NCBI GenBank assembly: GCA_009780955.1
Contig: WQZB01000021.1
Location: 1 to 58,420, forward strand
From: Polyangiaceae bacterium
GTDB taxonomy: Bacteria; Myxococcota_A; Polyangia; Polyangiales; Polyangiaceae
DNA length: 58,420 nucleotides
Direction of reading: 5' to 3'
Shown piece by piece: positions 26,692 to 34,269 of this stretch. The notes below the pieces were generated by a model that saw only the letters and a list, made by a program, of their open reading frames with translations, was not told where the DNA came from and did no database searches. Both the position numbers and the translations under genes were made by a program. The first letter of the stretch is position 1. Every line of letters starts with the position of its first letter.

Positions 26692-28209
26692 ATGGCTCGC
26701 ATCGAAGAGGGAACTCTCTTTAAGCCCGATCCGAAAATGCAATACCCGGGTGGGCGATCCGGTGGTGTTCCCCAACCCAGTGGCGGGCCTGGAGGAGGAG
26801 GCGGCGGCGGCGACGAAGAAGAGGGACCGAGCATTGCGGTGCGCGATCGCATCTTCGAAGCCATGCGTTCGGCAAAAAGGCGCATGGGCCTAGCGTTCTT
26901 CGTGATGATGATTGGCGCTGCACTCACAGTGCTCGCAGCGATCTTCGCGCCCAAGAGCTACGAGGTCGAGTCGCAAGTGCTCGTGCAGCGCGTCGCCCAA
27001 CTCACCGGCCAGCAGGCGCAGTACATCAGCCCGGAAGAGTTGAGTAACATCCGCAATGAGTACCAACAGCAGGCCTTGGCGCGCGACAGCATCATCGCGA
27101 TCGTCAAAGACAAAGACCTTGTCGATCGATGGGACGCCATGCGCCAGCCTTATCGACGGCTGCTCGACAGAATCAACCAAAGGCTCGGCAAGTCGCCACC
27201 TGCGGACGACGCCAAATTCGACGCGCTCGTCGCAAGCATTCAGCAGAAAATGAAGGTGTGGGTCGACGCAACCACGGTCACCGTGAGACTCGAGTGGTCC
27301 GAACCGGAGGCCGCGCGCGACATTGTTGATGCGGCCGTGAAAAATTTCCTTAAAGCGCGCTACGAGTCTGAGGTTGGCGTTATCCCGACGCGCCTCAAGA
27401 TCCAAGAGTCGTTCGTTTTGCAAGCACACAAAGACCTCGAAGCGGCAGCTGCTGATCTCGACTACTGGACGAGAAGAGCCGACCCAAACAACCGAGCCAA
27501 AGTCTTCATACCCCAGCTCCCGCAGAACGTCCGCGAAGCAGACGTCGACCCAGCACTCAAAGCGAAGCTCGAAAACGTTCGGCAACAGATTGCGCAGTTG
27601 CAAGGGACAAAGCAAAACCGGATAGCCGAACTAAACCAGCAGCTCAGAGAAAAGCAGCAACAGCTCGGCCCCAACCATCCGGACATCGTCAGTCTCAAAA
27701 GAATGATCGCCGAGTCGGGGCAAGACGACCCGCAGCTCGCAACACTCAAAGCTCAGGAACGCGAAATCCTCAATACGATCGAAAACCAGAAGAAAACAGA
27801 AGTGGTTCGCCCTGCGCCGCGTCCAAACCAGGCCGTTGCACCAACACCCGTCGTGCCCCCAGCACCCGAGAACAGCGCGGCACCCAAAAATTTGCAAGAT
27901 GCAACGGTTCGATTCGAGACAGCAAAAACCAAGTACGCGACGCTTGTGCAGCAAATGTCGGACATTCAGCTCGACCTTCAAACAACCGAGGCAGCCTACA
28001 AGAACCGCTACAAAATCACACAGCCTGCCGAAGTGCCGATCGCGCCAAAGCGCCCAGTGATGCTCATCGCATCGATCATTGGTCTTCTTGCAACGATCGC
28101 TGCCATGCTCATCGTCGCGGGCATCGCCGATCGCCTCTCGGGAATTTTTTTCGAGCCTCGTGACGTACGAGATCGGCTCGGGCTGCCGGTGTTCGCAACG
28201 TTCTCGTGA
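26692..28209 (+). CDS. Wzz/GumC-type polysaccharide co-polymerase
   Basis: The 505-residue protein has the PCP layout. After a Gly/Pro-rich cytoplasmic head (residues 15-45) comes a first span at about 64-86 (FFVMMIGAALTVLAAIF), then a large periplasmic region rich in Gln and Lys with coiled coils (about 230-400). A second span follows at about 456-478, preceded by the Pro-rich PAEVPIAPKRP typical of Wzz-type proteins. Such proteins set polysaccharide chain length with Wzy. No C-terminal kinase domain is attached; the degenerate BY-kinase-like gene at 20263 may supply a partner. The start is ATG 26692 after AGGAGAAAT. Confidence 0.85.
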   Translation: MARIEEGTLFKPDPKMQYPGGRSGGVPQPSGGPGGGGGGGDEEEGPSIAVRDRIFEAMRSAKRRMGLAFFVMMIGAALTVLAAIFAPKSYEVESQVLVQRVAQLTGQQAQYISPEELSNIRNEYQQQALARDSIIAIVKDKDLVDRWDAMRQPYRRLLDRINQRLGKSPPADDAKFDALVASIQQKMKVWVDATTVTVRLEWSEPEAARDIVDAAVKNFLKARYESEVGVIPTRLKIQESFVLQAHKDLEAAAADLDYWTRRADPNNRAKVFIPQLPQNVREADVDPALKAKLENVRQQIAQLQGTKQNRIAELNQQLREKQQQLGPNHPDIVSLKRMIAESGQDDPQLATLKAQEREILNTIENQKKTEVVRPAPRPNQAVAPTPVVPPAPENSAAPKNLQDATVRFETAKTKYATLVQQMSDIQLDLQTTEAAYKNRYKITQPAEVPIAPKRPVMLIASIIGLLATIAAMLIVAGIADRLSGIFFEPRDVRDRLGLPVFATFS

Positions 28210-28293
28210 TCTCGTTCTGATCGCGCCCAAGGATCGCGCTAGCCCGCTTTCAAGTGGCCTTTGTCTTGCTCGTCCTGATGGACGGAGGACCAC

Positions 28294-28449
28294 GTGAACA
28301 AGCCGTCGAGCATTCGTCCTGTGCAAGGCAATCTCGCGATCCTCCTGCCGGGTCTGGGTGCGGTGGCAACCACCGCGATCGCAGGAACGCTGCTCGCACG
28401 CCGCGGTCTCGACCACTCGGCACCGAATACTATGACTGAAGTTACGTGA
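28294..28449 (+). pseudogene. Remnant of inositol-3-phosphate synthase N-terminus
   Basis: A 51-codon frame opens at a GTG with an excellent GGAGGA site. It reads VNKPSSIRPVQGNLAILLPG, then LGAVATTAIAGTLLARRGLD, before a short unrelated tail and TGA. The QGxLxxLLPGLGAVATTxIAG pattern is the NAD-binding start of the myo-inositol-1-phosphate (inositol-3-phosphate) synthases found in myxobacteria. The remaining 350 or more residues are missing. It is most likely a decayed gene whose translation signals survive, though a short functional peptide cannot be excluded. The match is from memory of the family. Confidence 0.5.
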
Positions 28450-28453
28450 GCCG

Positions 28454-28490
28454 GGCATCGCAGGGCACCAACAAAGGCCCTGCCGATGCC
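28454..28490. terminator. Hairpin between convergent transcripts
   Basis: GGCATCG-CAGGGC (28454-28466) pairs with GCCCTG-C-CGATGCC (28477-28490) apart from one bulged C, around a 10-base loop. It sits between the plus-strand remnant and the end of the minus-strand acyltransferase gene. It lacks a clear T-run on either side. Confidence 0.45.
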
Positions 28491-28505
28491 TCGTCGTGAA
28501 GGGAA

Positions 28506-29672
28506 TCAGTCCTTGAAGCGATGCTTTAGGCGAAGGAAAGGTGTCTCGAAATAGTGGAATGAGAGCCATGCGAGCACGTACGTCAACGTGATTCCGACGA
28601 TCGTGACGACGATACCGAAGGAGAGCGCTTGCGGCGTCGACGTCCAATCTTGGATTCGTTTGAAGTACGGAATCCCGAAGGCTACGAGCGGCCAATGAAT
28701 GACGTACATGCCGTAGCTGACGCGTCCAATTGCACCCAACCAGCGGCCGTCGAACACGCGCGCAACGTACGTAGGGAGTGCGCCGTCGACCGTCGTTAGC
28801 ACCACGGTTGCGAAAAATACCGCAAGCAACCCATATCCAAACACGATGACGCGGCGATCGTAGAACTGCAGGCCCCCCGTCCAAGCGATGAGCGTCAGGA
28901 GCGCGAGCGCAGAGACAGCCAGCACGAAACGACGATATTTTCGCCATGTTCGAAGAAGCACGGAGTCGGGTGTCGTCATCACCACTGCAACGAGAGCCCC
29001 AAGGAGGAGACCATCCATTCGCGTCGGGAGCGCGCGATAAGCCAACTTTGCTGCCGTGAGAGGATCTCCCCCCCAAATTTGCGGCGTGATAACGATCCCG
29101 ACACGCAATACGACTCCGATGACGACGAGCGACAGTATCGTGCCGACATGCGCTCGCTTCGGAATCACTAAAAGCAGCGCTGGCCAGACGAGATAGAATT
29201 GCTCCTCGATCGCGAGCGACCACAGGTGCGACGTCCACCGCTCCGGGTCGGGATCAAACGCGAGTGAGTAGTTTTGGGCGTAGACCCAATATGGCCATTC
29301 CGGAATTCGTGCCGAAGTCGCCAAGCAGAGGATCGTGCCGACGATGATCGCCGCGTAGTAGAGCGGAAAGATCCGGAGCACACGCCGAAACCAGAAGTTT
29401 CGCATTCGCTGCCCGACGGTATGCTTCGATTCGACGAGCAACCCGCGGGAGATCAGGTAGCCGGAGAGAACGAAGAAGAGGTCAACACCGAACCAACCGG
29501 CCCAAAATACATGCTTGATGAAGTAAGTCGCCTTTGTGCCCTCACCAAAGGCCCAACTGAAGTGAAAGAGCATGACGACGAGGATTGCGATCCCGCGAAA
29601 CCCATCGAGTATGCTGATGTGCGAGAGTGCCTGTTGGCGAGCGTGAGTCGCCTTCGACGCGCCCGCTTTCAA
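28506..29672 (-). CDS. Acyltransferase-3 (OafA/YrhL) family membrane protein
   Basis: The 388-residue protein has the acyltransferase-3 fold with about 10 spans. Its signatures are ILDGFRGIAILVVMLFHFSW (catalytic His in LFHF), the FFVLSGYLISRG segment, RRVLRIFPLYY and WSLAIEEQFYLVWP. This family transfers acyl groups, often O-acetyl, onto polysaccharides across the inner membrane. It closely resembles the C-terminal half of the fusion protein at 34270, so one may derive from the other. The only available start is a TTG at 29672, after AGGGG. Upstream lie a 19-copy pentanucleotide array and a clear promoter. Confidence 0.85.
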   Translation of the reverse strand: MKAGASKATHARQQALSHISILDGFRGIAILVVMLFHFSWAFGEGTKATYFIKHVFWAGWFGVDLFFVLSGYLISRGLLVESKHTVGQRMRNFWFRRVLRIFPLYYAAIIVGTILCLATSARIPEWPYWVYAQNYSLAFDPDPERWTSHLWSLAIEEQFYLVWPALLLVIPKRAHVGTILSLVVIGVVLRVGIVITPQIWGGDPLTAAKLAYRALPTRMDGLLLGALVAVVMTTPDSVLLRTWRKYRRFVLAVSALALLTLIAWTGGLQFYDRRVIVFGYGLLAVFFATVVLTTVDGALPTYVARVFDGRWLGAIGRVSYGMYVIHWPLVAFGIPYFKRIQDWTSTPQALSFGIVVTIVGITLTYVLAWLSFHYFETPFLRLKHRFKD

Positions 29673-29683
29673 GGCGCCCGCCC

Positions 29684-29780
29684 CTGAGCTGAGCTGAGCT
29701 GAGCTGAGCTGAGCTGAGCTGAGCTGAGCTGAGCTGAGCTGAGCTGAGCTGAGCTGAGCTGAGCTGAGCTGAGCTGAGCT
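29684..29780. repeat. Pentanucleotide array, 19 copies of GAGCT
   Basis: From 29686 to 29780 the unit GAGCT is repeated 19 times without a single change, with two further bases of a partial unit before it. On the minus strand it lies between the promoter at 29784-29812 and the TTG start of the acyltransferase gene at 29672. It would therefore form most of the 5' leader. Perfect arrays of this length are prone to slippage. Confidence 0.97.
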
Positions 29781-29783
29781 GTA

Positions 29784-29812
29784 TTTATACTGGACTTGTC
29801 GTCGGGGTTCAA
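29784..29812 (-). promoter_or_regulatory. Sigma-70 type promoter for the acyltransferase gene
   Basis: On the minus strand TTGAAC (29812-29807) and TATAAA (29789-29784) are exactly 17 bases apart, close to consensus. The predicted start of transcription, about 29777, falls at the edge of the GAGCT array. The leader would therefore be about 105 nt and almost wholly repeat. Confidence 0.6.
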
Positions 29813-30371
29813 GTTCTTTCTAACTGACAACTGATTACCTCAAAAGTTTACCAGGAAACGCGACATTTTTACGCTGCCAAGCGTCGCACCATGCCTAGAC
29901 CACCTCAAGCTGCTTATTCTGGCATAATTTACTATAGATTTCATGCACTTCGATAAAATTTGAGTATCAGTATACTGCTTGGTTGCGATCTTTACGAGCG
30001 CGGTGCGGTCCTCAGACTTTGCGGTGTGATGGCGCGTGTGTGCGTGTACAATACAATCGCACATACCTCTCTCTGCCTTGAACTCGCGTCGCCTTGAAAG
30101 CAGCCTTAGCAGGCTGCTGAAAAACGAAGTTTTGAAGCAGCTTGCCAAATCAAGCTTCGCTGTCGCGTGGGGTGGGGACCCCGAAAGACCGCGGTCGACA
30201 GACCTACCTTGCCTCCATTGCGCCGGAAATTGCCTGCGAATGCAGACTCTCTTGTGGGCCTACCTTCCGGCCGGTTATGGTGAGCGCGATCGTCTACGCG
30301 GGCTCGCGCATCGGTGCGGGAGTCCCAAAGGCGTTCGTTCGAGAGAGTCGAGAGAGCCGGTCTAACGCGCA
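29813..30371. other. AT-rich gap with repeat debris ahead of the barrel gene
   Basis: The stretch 29813-30060 is AT-rich and holds no credible gene. From 30066 to 30100 there is a half-copy of the dispersed CTTTCAAG element. A hairpin follows: GCTGCT (30113-30118) with AGCAGC (30136-30141), extended by AAAAC/GTTTT. Its GGCTGCTGAAAAAC edge resembles the ends of some insertion sequences. No transposase is visible. Confidence 0.4.
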
Positions 30372-31658
30372 ATGCTCCCTTTCTTTCCCGTGCCGATGGA
30401 TGTCGGGCAGCAAGGGTACGTGGAAATTCGGGCCGAGGAGCGCGTGCGCACGGGAAACGACGTCAGCTCCGAAGAAACCGAACTGAAGCCACAGCTTCGT
30501 TACGACGCCATTTGGCAAGGGGGCATGGCCCATTTCATGGCCTACTACAACCCCCGCTTCATTCTCACTTCTACATTCACACGCAAGTCGGACGACGAAG
30601 TGGTCGCGGGCCCCGAAGCTGCCAACCAGTTCAATCCAAACGACAAGCCCTTGTCGGTTTTGCATCAGGCGGGTCTTGGCCTAGAGCTCCAGCATCCGCG
30701 CTGGCGCTTGTCGGCCTACCAGTTCGGCGCGTACGGCCCCATCACGACAACGGGGCTCCTTGCTTGGCAACCGCCGTGGGCGGGCGAGGGCCCTCCACCC
30801 GATCCGCTAGCCATCATCCCGTCAAATGTCGCCGCACGCTTCACGCTGCTCTTCTTGCAAACGATGGTCCTCGTGCCGATTCGGTTGTCTTCGCGCGTTT
30901 CTCTGACTCCGCGCGTCGACTACAACGGGTGGGGCGGCGCCGACAGCACGGCACGCGCAACGATGCCGTATACCTCGGGCCCGGGCGCGAGCCTCGCGCT
31001 CGAAGTCGCGGCAACCAAATACGATCGGTTCACCACGACCATCGGTGGAGGTTTTTTTAGTACGTCCTTTGGCGACAATCGCAACAACGGCACAACCTAT
31101 CGCGCCGAGGCGTCGGAGACCTACAAGCATTGGTTTTCGCGAGTTGTGTCAAGCGAAATTTCCGTTGGTGGATCCTACGCGAACGACCCAACCGCCGGCG
31201 CGAAGCTGTTCGGAACGGCATCGGCAGGCCTTTATTTCGATGACTACGGCATCGCGAAGTACGCTCCCGGCGCGCCGCCGTGGGGCGCCGCGCCCGGTCA
31301 TGGCGATCACTTGCAGGTTGCCATCGTTGCCAAAGCATCGCCGTGGATTGACAACTTTTCGGGCGATCTCGAACAACGCGCCGTCGGCCTTCTCGCGATA
31401 AACTATTCGGTCGATCGCACTCTTCTGAGGGCGCAAGTTTCCGCCGCAAAGGTGTACAGCGCACTTGATTCCGTTGCCCAGTATTCCATCTTTCAAGTCG
31501 AGGGCGGCCTGCGCTACCGGTTTTCACCAACGTTCTCTGCCGACGGCGGCGTCCGCTTCGGCACACAGAACATCAACAACGCCATCCGCTACAGCCAAAT
31601 CACGCAAGTGACCATGTTCGCAGGGCTGACGTGGGCACCATTGCCCGCCCGTTTTTAG
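30372..31658 (+). CDS. Outer-membrane beta-barrel, probably polysaccharide export
   Basis: The 428-residue protein is rich in alternating amphipathic strands with many aromatic and Gly residues (LRYDAIWQGGMAHFMAYYNP, HQAGLGLELQHPRWRLSAYQ). It ends in a C-terminal Phe (LTWAPLPARF), the mark of an outer-membrane barrel. Myxobacterial Wzy pathways use large barrels beside their OPX proteins, and the setting here fits. Oddly, no signal peptide is present: an in-frame TAA lies 6 bp before the ATG at 30372, and repeat debris lies upstream. The 5' end may have been lost, or the true start may be disrupted. No close family is recognised. Confidence 0.6.
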   Translation: MLPFFPVPMDVGQQGYVEIRAEERVRTGNDVSSEETELKPQLRYDAIWQGGMAHFMAYYNPRFILTSTFTRKSDDEVVAGPEAANQFNPNDKPLSVLHQAGLGLELQHPRWRLSAYQFGAYGPITTTGLLAWQPPWAGEGPPPDPLAIIPSNVAARFTLLFLQTMVLVPIRLSSRVSLTPRVDYNGWGGADSTARATMPYTSGPGASLALEVAATKYDRFTTTIGGGFFSTSFGDNRNNGTTYRAEASETYKHWFSRVVSSEISVGGSYANDPTAGAKLFGTASAGLYFDDYGIAKYAPGAPPWGAAPGHGDHLQVAIVAKASPWIDNFSGDLEQRAVGLLAINYSVDRTLLRAQVSAAKVYSALDSVAQYSIFQVEGGLRYRFSPTFSADGGVRFGTQNINNAIRYSQITQVTMFAGLTWAPLPARF

Positions 31659-31692
31659 ACCGCGATCATACTGGCCCTCGGGATCGGTGGTC

Positions 31693-31716
31693 GGGCGCCA
31701 TGAATGGCGCCCCTAC
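31693..31716. repeat. GTAGGGGCG-family palindrome between convergent genes
   Basis: GGGCGCCAT (31693-31701) pairs with ATGGCGCCC (31704-31712), followed by CTAC. Compared with the copy at 6904 the stem differs at one pair (G-C in place of C-G) and still pairs fully. It lies between two convergent genes, as does the 6904 copy. Confidence 0.65.
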
Positions 31717-31726
31717 GAAAACGGTC

Positions 31727-33265
31727 TCATGCTACGGGCTGCTGCTTGCGATTTTTGACAAGCTTCATGACGGCTTTCACGTCGCGCAGGCGTACAATGC
31801 CCATCGCGATCGCAAGCGCACCATAGAGAAGCACGTCGACAGACAGGCGCAGCGCCGGGTGCATTCCAACGTGCCTGATTTGCGCGTCAATGATGCTGAC
31901 GATGACGCAAATGCCAAGCGACTTGAGCGTTGACATCGCGCCTCGGCGATCGAGCGCACGGCTGCGAAGAAAGCCAAGGAACACGAGGATGACGACGAGC
32001 TCGCGGAGCGACAACGCCATGGCTACTCCCATGCCCGCGCCACCAGGACCAAGCGGCGAAGTGATGGGCACGGCAATCATGATGAAGACCGGCAAAAGGA
32101 TGAGACCGCCAATCGACACGAACATGATGGTCCACGACCGATCGAGGATCATGAGCGCCAACCACAAAAGCACGTTTGCGTAGGCGAACACGAAGGTCGG
32201 CGCAAGCCATATCAGGCTGCCAGTCGATGGCAGAAATGCATCTTTGATGGTGATGTGAATCCAGAACTCTGCGCCGAGAGCAAGCAAAAGCGTCAGCGGA
32301 AGCGAGATGACAAAAACCCCCTCGAAGCCGCGCCGAAGAATCTTGTAAAATTCATCGGTGCTGCGTGCCTTTGCGCGGCTCATCATCGGGATGAGCACGC
32401 CGCTCATGATGGGCGAAAGCAGCATCGACAGGTTGGCAATCTTACGAGCAGCACTGTACCAACCGACCTCCGGGGAGCTTGCAGGCATCAGTTCGCGAAG
32501 GACGACGACGTCGATGGTCGAGCCGAGCTGGACAGCAATATCCGCGATGAAGAAGGGGACCGAAATCTTGAGAACTTCGAGCGTTGCCTTCGCGTCGAGC
32601 CGCAGCTCGAGATCGATCGCGTCTCTCGTTGCAAAGAAAAGGAACGCAGCCTTGAGACCTTCGGCGAAGATCATCGGCATCGGCAAGACCCAGAACGGCG
32701 CCTTCAGCGTAACGGCCGCGAACACGCCTCCACCCCAGAAGATCTTGGCGACGACGTTCGCCACCGCGAGCCCCGAGACCTTCGACGCTGCCTGGAGCGT
32801 TTTCTGGAAGGTCAGATTGAATGCGTAGAACAAATAGGCGATGCCGAATAGACATCCGGCGATTTGCTCTTCGGGCTGCTTCCGATGAAGCGTGTAAGAG
32901 CCGTAGGCGATGAGCGGCACGAGCATCATCGCGCGCGCTAGCGTCACGCCAAGAAAAAATTCACTCGCATGCTGCGGCCGAACAGCAATCTCACGCTGGA
33001 TGTATGTGTCGACACCAAGGGTCAGGAACACAGACATCGACAGGGCGAGTTGCTCGCCATAGTTGAAATATCCAAAAAAAACGGGGCCGAGGTACTTCGG
33101 CAACTTGAAGGTGACGATGAGCGTCACGGCCCACGTGAGGATCATCGACGCGGCGAGCTTCAATGCGTTGCGTAACGCGAGACTGCCTTCGTGCGCGGTG
33201 TGCTCTTGGTCGGGTGCTGGCGAGGCAGCCGGCGCCTCAGCCGCCCGAGACTTTTCCGCGATCAT
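31727..33265 (-). CDS. Wzx-type oligosaccharide flippase
   Basis: About 512 residues with 12-14 membrane spans. The layout is that of the polysaccharide-biosynthesis (MOP/MATE) flippases: an early KYLGPVFFGYFNYGEQLALS segment, a gap, then SVPFFIADIAVQLGSTIDVV and GWYSAARKIANLSMLLSPIM. These proteins move lipid-linked repeat units to the periplasmic face for Wzy. The ATG ending at 33265 and a GTG two codons earlier (33271) are both possible; AAGG lies just upstream. A 30-residue polar head precedes the first span. Confidence 0.85.
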   Translation of the reverse strand: MIAEKSRAAEAPAASPAPDQEHTAHEGSLALRNALKLAASMILTWAVTLIVTFKLPKYLGPVFFGYFNYGEQLALSMSVFLTLGVDTYIQREIAVRPQHASEFFLGVTLARAMMLVPLIAYGSYTLHRKQPEEQIAGCLFGIAYLFYAFNLTFQKTLQAASKVSGLAVANVVAKIFWGGGVFAAVTLKAPFWVLPMPMIFAEGLKAAFLFFATRDAIDLELRLDAKATLEVLKISVPFFIADIAVQLGSTIDVVVLRELMPASSPEVGWYSAARKIANLSMLLSPIMSGVLIPMMSRAKARSTDEFYKILRRGFEGVFVISLPLTLLLALGAEFWIHITIKDAFLPSTGSLIWLAPTFVFAYANVLLWLALMILDRSWTIMFVSIGGLILLPVFIMIAVPITSPLGPGGAGMGVAMALSLRELVVILVFLGFLRSRALDRRGAMSTLKSLGICVIVSIIDAQIRHVGMHPALRLSVDVLLYGALAIAMGIVRLRDVKAVMKLVKNRKQQPVA

Positions 33266-33397
33266 ATGCACTCAACCTTATCATCTCTCTTTTTCAGCGT
33301 AAGCTTCGTGGTCGTCCAGACCGCGGTTGGCAAGATTGCACAGGTCAACCGTGTTTAAGGGGTCGCTTCACAGCAAGAGCACGCGTAGCATAAGCAT
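33266..33397. promoter_or_regulatory. Short divergent control region between flippase and kinase
   Basis: About 130 bp separate two divergent starts. Transcription of the flippase and of the kinase-led operon (33398-40477) must begin here or overlap the coding ends. I cannot assign convincing -10 and -35 boxes. Confidence 0.35.
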
Positions 33398-34264
33398 GTG
33401 CAGCTCGTCCCTGGCTCTCAGATCGGAGCCTACGTTCTCCAATCGTTGCTGGGTTCGGGAGCTTTTGGCGTCGTGTGGCTCGCGCGTCACGCAGGCAACG
33501 GTGCCCGCGTTGCGATCAAAGTGCTGCATCCTCAAGCCGCGGTCTCGCGAGAAAGCGTCGAGCGCTTCCAGCGTGAGGCATGGGCACTTTCGCAACTGCA
33601 AAGTGCACATGTTGCGAGAATGTACGAGTTTCTGACTGACCCATCGTTCGGGATGGCACTGGTCATGGAATACATTGAAGGCGAGCTGCTTTCCGACGTG
33701 TTCAAACGCGCTCGGTTCCCGGTAGAAGACGCCATTGGCCTCGGAATTGGAATTCTAAGTGGTGTATCCGAAATGCATCAATTTGGCATCATTCATCGTG
33801 ACATAAAGCCCGAGAACATTATCTTGCGACCCGACTCGGCAGGGTGGCATGCTGTGATTTTCGATTTCAATCTGAGCCGAGTGAAAAACCCATCAGGCGG
33901 TGTGAGCGCCCTCACAGCCATGCACGCAGCGATCGGCACCGTACCCTACATGGCGCCCGAACAGCTTCTCGACGCACGCCGTGTCGTCGAGTCTTCCGAC
34001 GTGTACTCGGTTGGTACGATTCTCTACCATGCTGTATCCGGGACTCTACCGTTCGACACGAAAGAAAGTCTCCGCGAGAAGCTTCATCAAGAAGCCCGCC
34101 CACTGACTACGGGTAGGTCAGACAACGTGGCCAAAGACTTCGAGCATATCGTTGCCAAGGCGTTGCGGCGACGGCCTTCTGATCGCTATGAGAAAGCTAA
34201 AGACATGCTGGGCGAGCTAACGGGGCTCGCCTCGCGCGCAGCAGCAGCAGGAACAAAGAGATAG
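33398..34264 (+). CDS. Soluble Ser/Thr kinase with DFN in place of DFG
   Basis: The 288-residue protein is almost only a Hanks-type kinase domain: Gly loop (LLGSGAFGVVWLA), VAIKVL, HRDIKPENI and APEQLLD. The metal-binding DFG motif reads DFN (VIFDFNLSRV). The Asp is kept, so activity is possible but the change is unusual. No membrane span or sensor domain is present. The start is a GTG at 33398. It ends 5 bp before the large fusion gene and heads that operon, so it probably tunes polysaccharide synthesis. Confidence 0.85.
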   Translation: MQLVPGSQIGAYVLQSLLGSGAFGVVWLARHAGNGARVAIKVLHPQAAVSRESVERFQREAWALSQLQSAHVARMYEFLTDPSFGMALVMEYIEGELLSDVFKRARFPVEDAIGLGIGILSGVSEMHQFGIIHRDIKPENIILRPDSAGWHAVIFDFNLSRVKNPSGGVSALTAMHAAIGTVPYMAPEQLLDARRVVESSDVYSVGTILYHAVSGTLPFDTKESLREKLHQEARPLTTGRSDNVAKDFEHIVAKALRRRPSDRYEKAKDMLGELTGLASRAAAAGTKR

Positions 34265-34269
34265 AGCGA

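Noticed and set aside
27631..29238. A 535-codon minus-strand frame spanning the co-polymerase and acyltransferase genes
   Set aside because: It crosses two well-supported genes in another frame and has no family character.
29684..29780. The array as a possible CRISPR
   Set aside because: The unit is 5 bp with no spacers, so it is a simple tandem repeat.
30106..30141. Possible insertion-sequence end (GGCTGCTGAAAAAC)
   Set aside because: There is no partner end, no transposase and no target duplication, so I keep it only as repeat debris.
29840..30148. A 102-codon minus-strand frame
   Set aside because: It runs through repeat debris and its composition is Ser/Arg-rich without pattern.
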